A DNA stretch of 7,490 bases, taken from contig JAJUFK010000105.1 of assembly GCA_029266015.1 (NCBI GenBank), positions 1-7,490 of the forward strand, read 5' to 3'. Below the pieces are notes generated by a model. The model did not search any database, was not told the origin of the DNA, and saw only the letters and a list, made by a program, of their open reading frames with translations. The translations under genes and the position numbers were made by a program. The stretch comes from Bacteroidota bacterium. Its GTDB lineage: Bacteria; Bacteroidota; Bacteroidia; Bacteroidales; UBA1715. This document shows positions 5,792 to 7,490 of the stretch, piece by piece (positions within the stretch are counted from its first letter, which is position 1; every line of letters begins with the position of its first letter).

Positions 5792-6160
5792 ATGAATATA
5801 CTTGAAATACCCGATTTATCGGAAGGTTATATGATGATGTTAGTTGGAATGTCAGTTGTTTTTACTGTTCTATTATTACTCTTTGTTGCCTTTATGCAAT
5901 TAAAACAAGTTCCTAACATAATTGATAAATTTGAACAAAGAAAAAATAGAAAAGAACAAGAAAAAAACACACAAACTTCAAAATCTTCATCAAATACAGA
6001 ACTTACAGCCGATGTAAATGCTGCTATAAGTATGGCGTTATACTTATATATGAATGAACAACACGATCATGAAAGTGAGGTTGTTACCATTCGTACTATG
6101 CAACGCAGATACTCACCATGGAGTTCTAAAATTTATGGATTAAATATCTTAAAAAAGTAA
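5792..6160 (+). CDS. OadG-like small membrane subunit of the sodium-pumping decarboxylase
   Basis: This 122-residue protein has one transmembrane helix at about residues 14-36 (MMLVGMSVVFTVLLLLFVAF), followed by a basic, Glu/Lys/Ser-rich stretch (49-66) presumably in the cytoplasm. Next comes a second conserved block: a short helix DVNAAISMALYLY (74-86), an acidic/histidine patch HDHE (91-94) and the ending RRYSPWSSKIYGLN (105-118). Small size, one N-terminal helix and position between the alpha subunit and biotin carrier fit the gamma (OadG/MmdD) subunit, which assembles the soluble carboxyltransferase with the membrane beta subunit. OadG proteins diverge strongly, so the call leans on layout and gene order. 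It lies 11 nt after mmdA and 4 nt before the carrier gene, implying cotranscription. Confidence 0.82.
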   Translation: MNILEIPDLSEGYMMMLVGMSVVFTVLLLLFVAFMQLKQVPNIIDKFEQRKNRKEQEKNTQTSKSSSNTELTADVNAAISMALYLYMNEQHDHESEVVTIRTMQRRYSPWSSKIYGLNILKK

Positions 6161-6164
6161 AAAC

Positions 6165-6590
6165 ATGAAAAATTTTAAATTCACAATAAACGGACAAACA
6201 TACGACGTTGAAATAAAACAAGTTGAAGATAATAATGCAACTATAGAAGTAAACGGTTCGGAGTATGCAGTTGAAATTCACCAAGAAGTGAAAGCAGCAG
6301 CACCTAAAACCCCAAAACTTGTAACTAAACCTGCAAATTTGCAAGATGGTGAAAGTTTTATGAAAAAAGTGAGTGCCGGTTCTGGAATCAAATCTCCACT
6401 CCCCGGTGTAATTATGGAAATACATGTAAAAGTAGGTGACAATGTAAAACGTGGTCAAAAAGTACTTACAATGGAAGCCATGAAAATGCATAATGATGTT
6501 CTTGCCGAAAAAGATGGTACTGTAAAAAATATTAAAGTATCAGCAGGTCAATCGGTAATGGAAGGTGATGTACTTGTAGAACTTGAATAA
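6165..6590 (+). CDS. Biotin carrier subunit of methylmalonyl-CoA decarboxylase
   Basis: This 141-residue biotin/lipoyl-attachment protein carries the carboxyl group between the carboxyltransferase and the membrane beta subunit. The N-terminal 40 residues form a small beta domain (KFTINGQTYDVEIKQV, then a similar ATIEVNGSEYAVEI strand pair). A short Ala/Pro/Lys linker follows (about 42-60), much shorter than the long Ala-Pro hinges of many carriers. The biotinyl domain covers about 72-141, beginning GIKSPLPGVI and carrying the attachment motif EAMKM, so K107 is the predicted biotinylated lysine. His109 follows where Glu is commonest (EAMKMEN). A biotin protein ligase must be supplied from elsewhere. 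The gene is 4 nt after the OadG-like gene and 17 nt before oadB. It corresponds to MmdC of Propionigenium and Veillonella. Confidence 0.93.
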   Translation: MKNFKFTINGQTYDVEIKQVEDNNATIEVNGSEYAVEIHQEVKAAAPKTPKLVTKPANLQDGESFMKKVSAGSGIKSPLPGVIMEIHVKVGDNVKRGQKVLTMEAMKMHNDVLAEKDGTVKNIKVSAGQSVMEGDVLVELE

Positions 6591-6607
6591 TTAAAAAACA
6601 AAAGCTA

Positions 6608-7490
6608 ATGAAAAAAATAATATCAACATTTACAGTATTACTTATTGTCGTTGTTGGTGTTTTGTTTACCACATCAAGCACTGTTCCGCAAGATTCTACA
6701 AACACAACACAACAATCAACAGAAGTAACATCTGTAACAAACACGACAAATGACACGCAAGAAATTCATGAAGCATTGTCATTTAAAAAAGGGATAGAGC
6801 GATTCTATAAATTTTCTAGTTTCGCAAATTTTCAATGGGGTAATCTTATTATGATATTAGTAGGAGGATTTTTTATTTTCCTTGCTATTCGTTATGATTA
6901 CGAGCCACTTCTGCTAGTACCAATTGGTTTTGGTATTATTATAGGTAATGTACCGTTTTTAACAGGACTACGTATTGGTATTTATGAACCCGGAAGCGTT
7001 ATGAACTACTTATATTTCGGGGTATTGCAAGGGGTATATCCACCACTTATATTCCTTGGAATTGGTGCTATGACAGACTTCTCCACATTAATATCAAACC
7101 CTAAATTAATGTTATTAGGTGCCGCAGCTCAATTTGGTATTTTTGTTGCATTTTTAGGAGCTCTTGCTTTAGGATTTACCGATGACCAAGCCGGTGCTAT
7201 TGGAATTATTGGAGGTGCTGACGGCCCTACCGCTATTTTCTTATCATCAAAATTGGCTCCTGAATTTATGGGTGCTATAGCCATAGCCGCATACTCATAT
7301 ATGGCATTGGTTCCGGTAATTCAACCGCCTATTATGCGTTTATTAACAACCGATAAAGAGCGCGTTATCCGTATGCGACCACCAAGACAAGTAACTAAAT
7401 TGGAAAAAATATTATTCCCTATTATAGGCTTGTTGCTTACCACCTTTATTACCCCTGCTGCTATGCCTCTGTTAGGTATGTTATTCTTTG
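6608..7490 (+). CDS. oadB: Sodium-translocating decarboxylase beta subunit, 3' end missing
   Basis: The first 294 residues of an OadB/MmdB-type membrane protein are visible; the reading frame remains open at the window end. The family decarboxylates carboxybiotin and uses the energy to move Na+ out of the cell. Conserved blocks include RYDYEPLLLVPIGFGIIIGN (95-114), PPLIFLGIGAMTDF (145-158) and GGADGPTAIF (202-211). D205 corresponds to the essential aspartate (Asp203 in Klebsiella OadB) involved in Na+ transport. Several transmembrane helices follow, with a basic cytoplasmic loop around 270-280. The first 75 residues are an N-terminal extension beyond the usual OadB start: a signal-anchor-like segment (MKKIISTF... 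to about residue 22), then a Thr/Gln/Asn-rich stretch. No later methionine precedes the conserved core, so ATG 6608 is the likely start. About a third of the protein should lie beyond the window. Confidence 0.94.
   Translation, partial: MKKIISTFTVLLIVVVGVLFTTSSTVPQDSTNTTQQSTEVTSVTNTTNDTQEIHEALSFKKGIERFYKFSSFANFQWGNLIMILVGGFFIFLAIRYDYEPLLLVPIGFGIIIGNVPFLTGLRIGIYEPGSVMNYLYFGVLQGVYPPLIFLGIGAMTDFSTLISNPKLMLLGAAAQFGIFVAFLGALALGFTDDQAGAIGIIGGADGPTAIFLSSKLAPEFMGAIAIAAYSYMALVPVIQPPIMRLLTTDKERVIRMRPPRQVTKLEKILFPIIGLLLTTFITPAAMPLLGMLFF

Noticed and set aside
6126..6491. Minus-strand open frame opposite the biotin carrier gene
   Set aside because: It is rich in Phe, Tyr, Cys and His, as expected from reading a Lys/Glu-rich gene backwards.
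6532..6756. Minus-strand open frame opposite the carrier end and oadB start
   Set aside because: It is antisense to two supported genes; the Val/Thr-rich composition mirrors the Thr-rich oadB extension.
1..7490. CRISPR array, tRNA, rRNA, insertion sequence or defence cassette
   Set aside because: No regularly spaced direct repeats, tRNA-like arms, transposase or known defence domains were found on either strand by reading.

Overview
The window is strongly AT-rich and reads as chromosome of a member of the Bacteroidota, probably an anaerobic or fermentative one. The evidence is a DUF3127 protein, a Bacteroidota-type mce-mmdA-oadG-biotin carrier-oadB cluster, start codons preceded by A/T-rich leaders with no clear Shine-Dalgarno, and two matches to the Bacteroidota -7 promoter element TAnnTTTG. 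I see no transposase, integrase, tRNA, rRNA, CRISPR array or other sign of a mobile region.

Layout. (1) Positions 1-1088, plus strand, look like one transcript: the 3' part of a DUF3127 OB-fold-like protein whose C-terminus resembles the SSB tip, a PpnP nucleoside phosphorylase, and a small exported protein of unknown function that overlaps ppnP by 8 nt. (2) Positions 1108-2278, minus strand: a SET-domain protein with a post-SET zinc motif, followed after 4 nt by recR. This pair converges on the first transcript across 19 nt. (3) Positions 2284-2313: a strong minus-strand intrinsic terminator just before the SET start codon. (4) Positions 2341-3594, minus strand: a PLP-dependent alpha-oxoamine synthase-family enzyme. 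(5) Positions 3595-3786: a divergent intergenic region with a candidate promoter on each strand, a 12-T run and three ATGTAC copies. (6) Positions 3787-7490, plus strand: methylmalonyl-CoA epimerase, the carboxyltransferase (alpha) subunit, a small OadG-like membrane subunit, the biotin carrier and the membrane beta subunit, the last cut by the window end.

Function. The 3787-7490 operon encodes the end of a succinate-to-propionate route. The epimerase interconverts the methylmalonyl-CoA epimers, MmdA moves the carboxyl group to biotin on the carrier protein, and the membrane beta subunit, with the OadG-like subunit, decarboxylates carboxybiotin while exporting Na+. The other genes deal with nucleoside phosphorolysis (PpnP), recombinational repair (RecR, perhaps DUF3127) and amino acid-acyl condensation (the oxoamine synthase).

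Most of the window is ordinary core genome, and I do not find a convincing new multi-gene system. The points most worth a second look are the SET protein with its eukaryote-like zinc signature next to recR, the SSB-like tail on the DUF3127 protein, and the homopolymer inside the oxoamine synthase promoter spacer.
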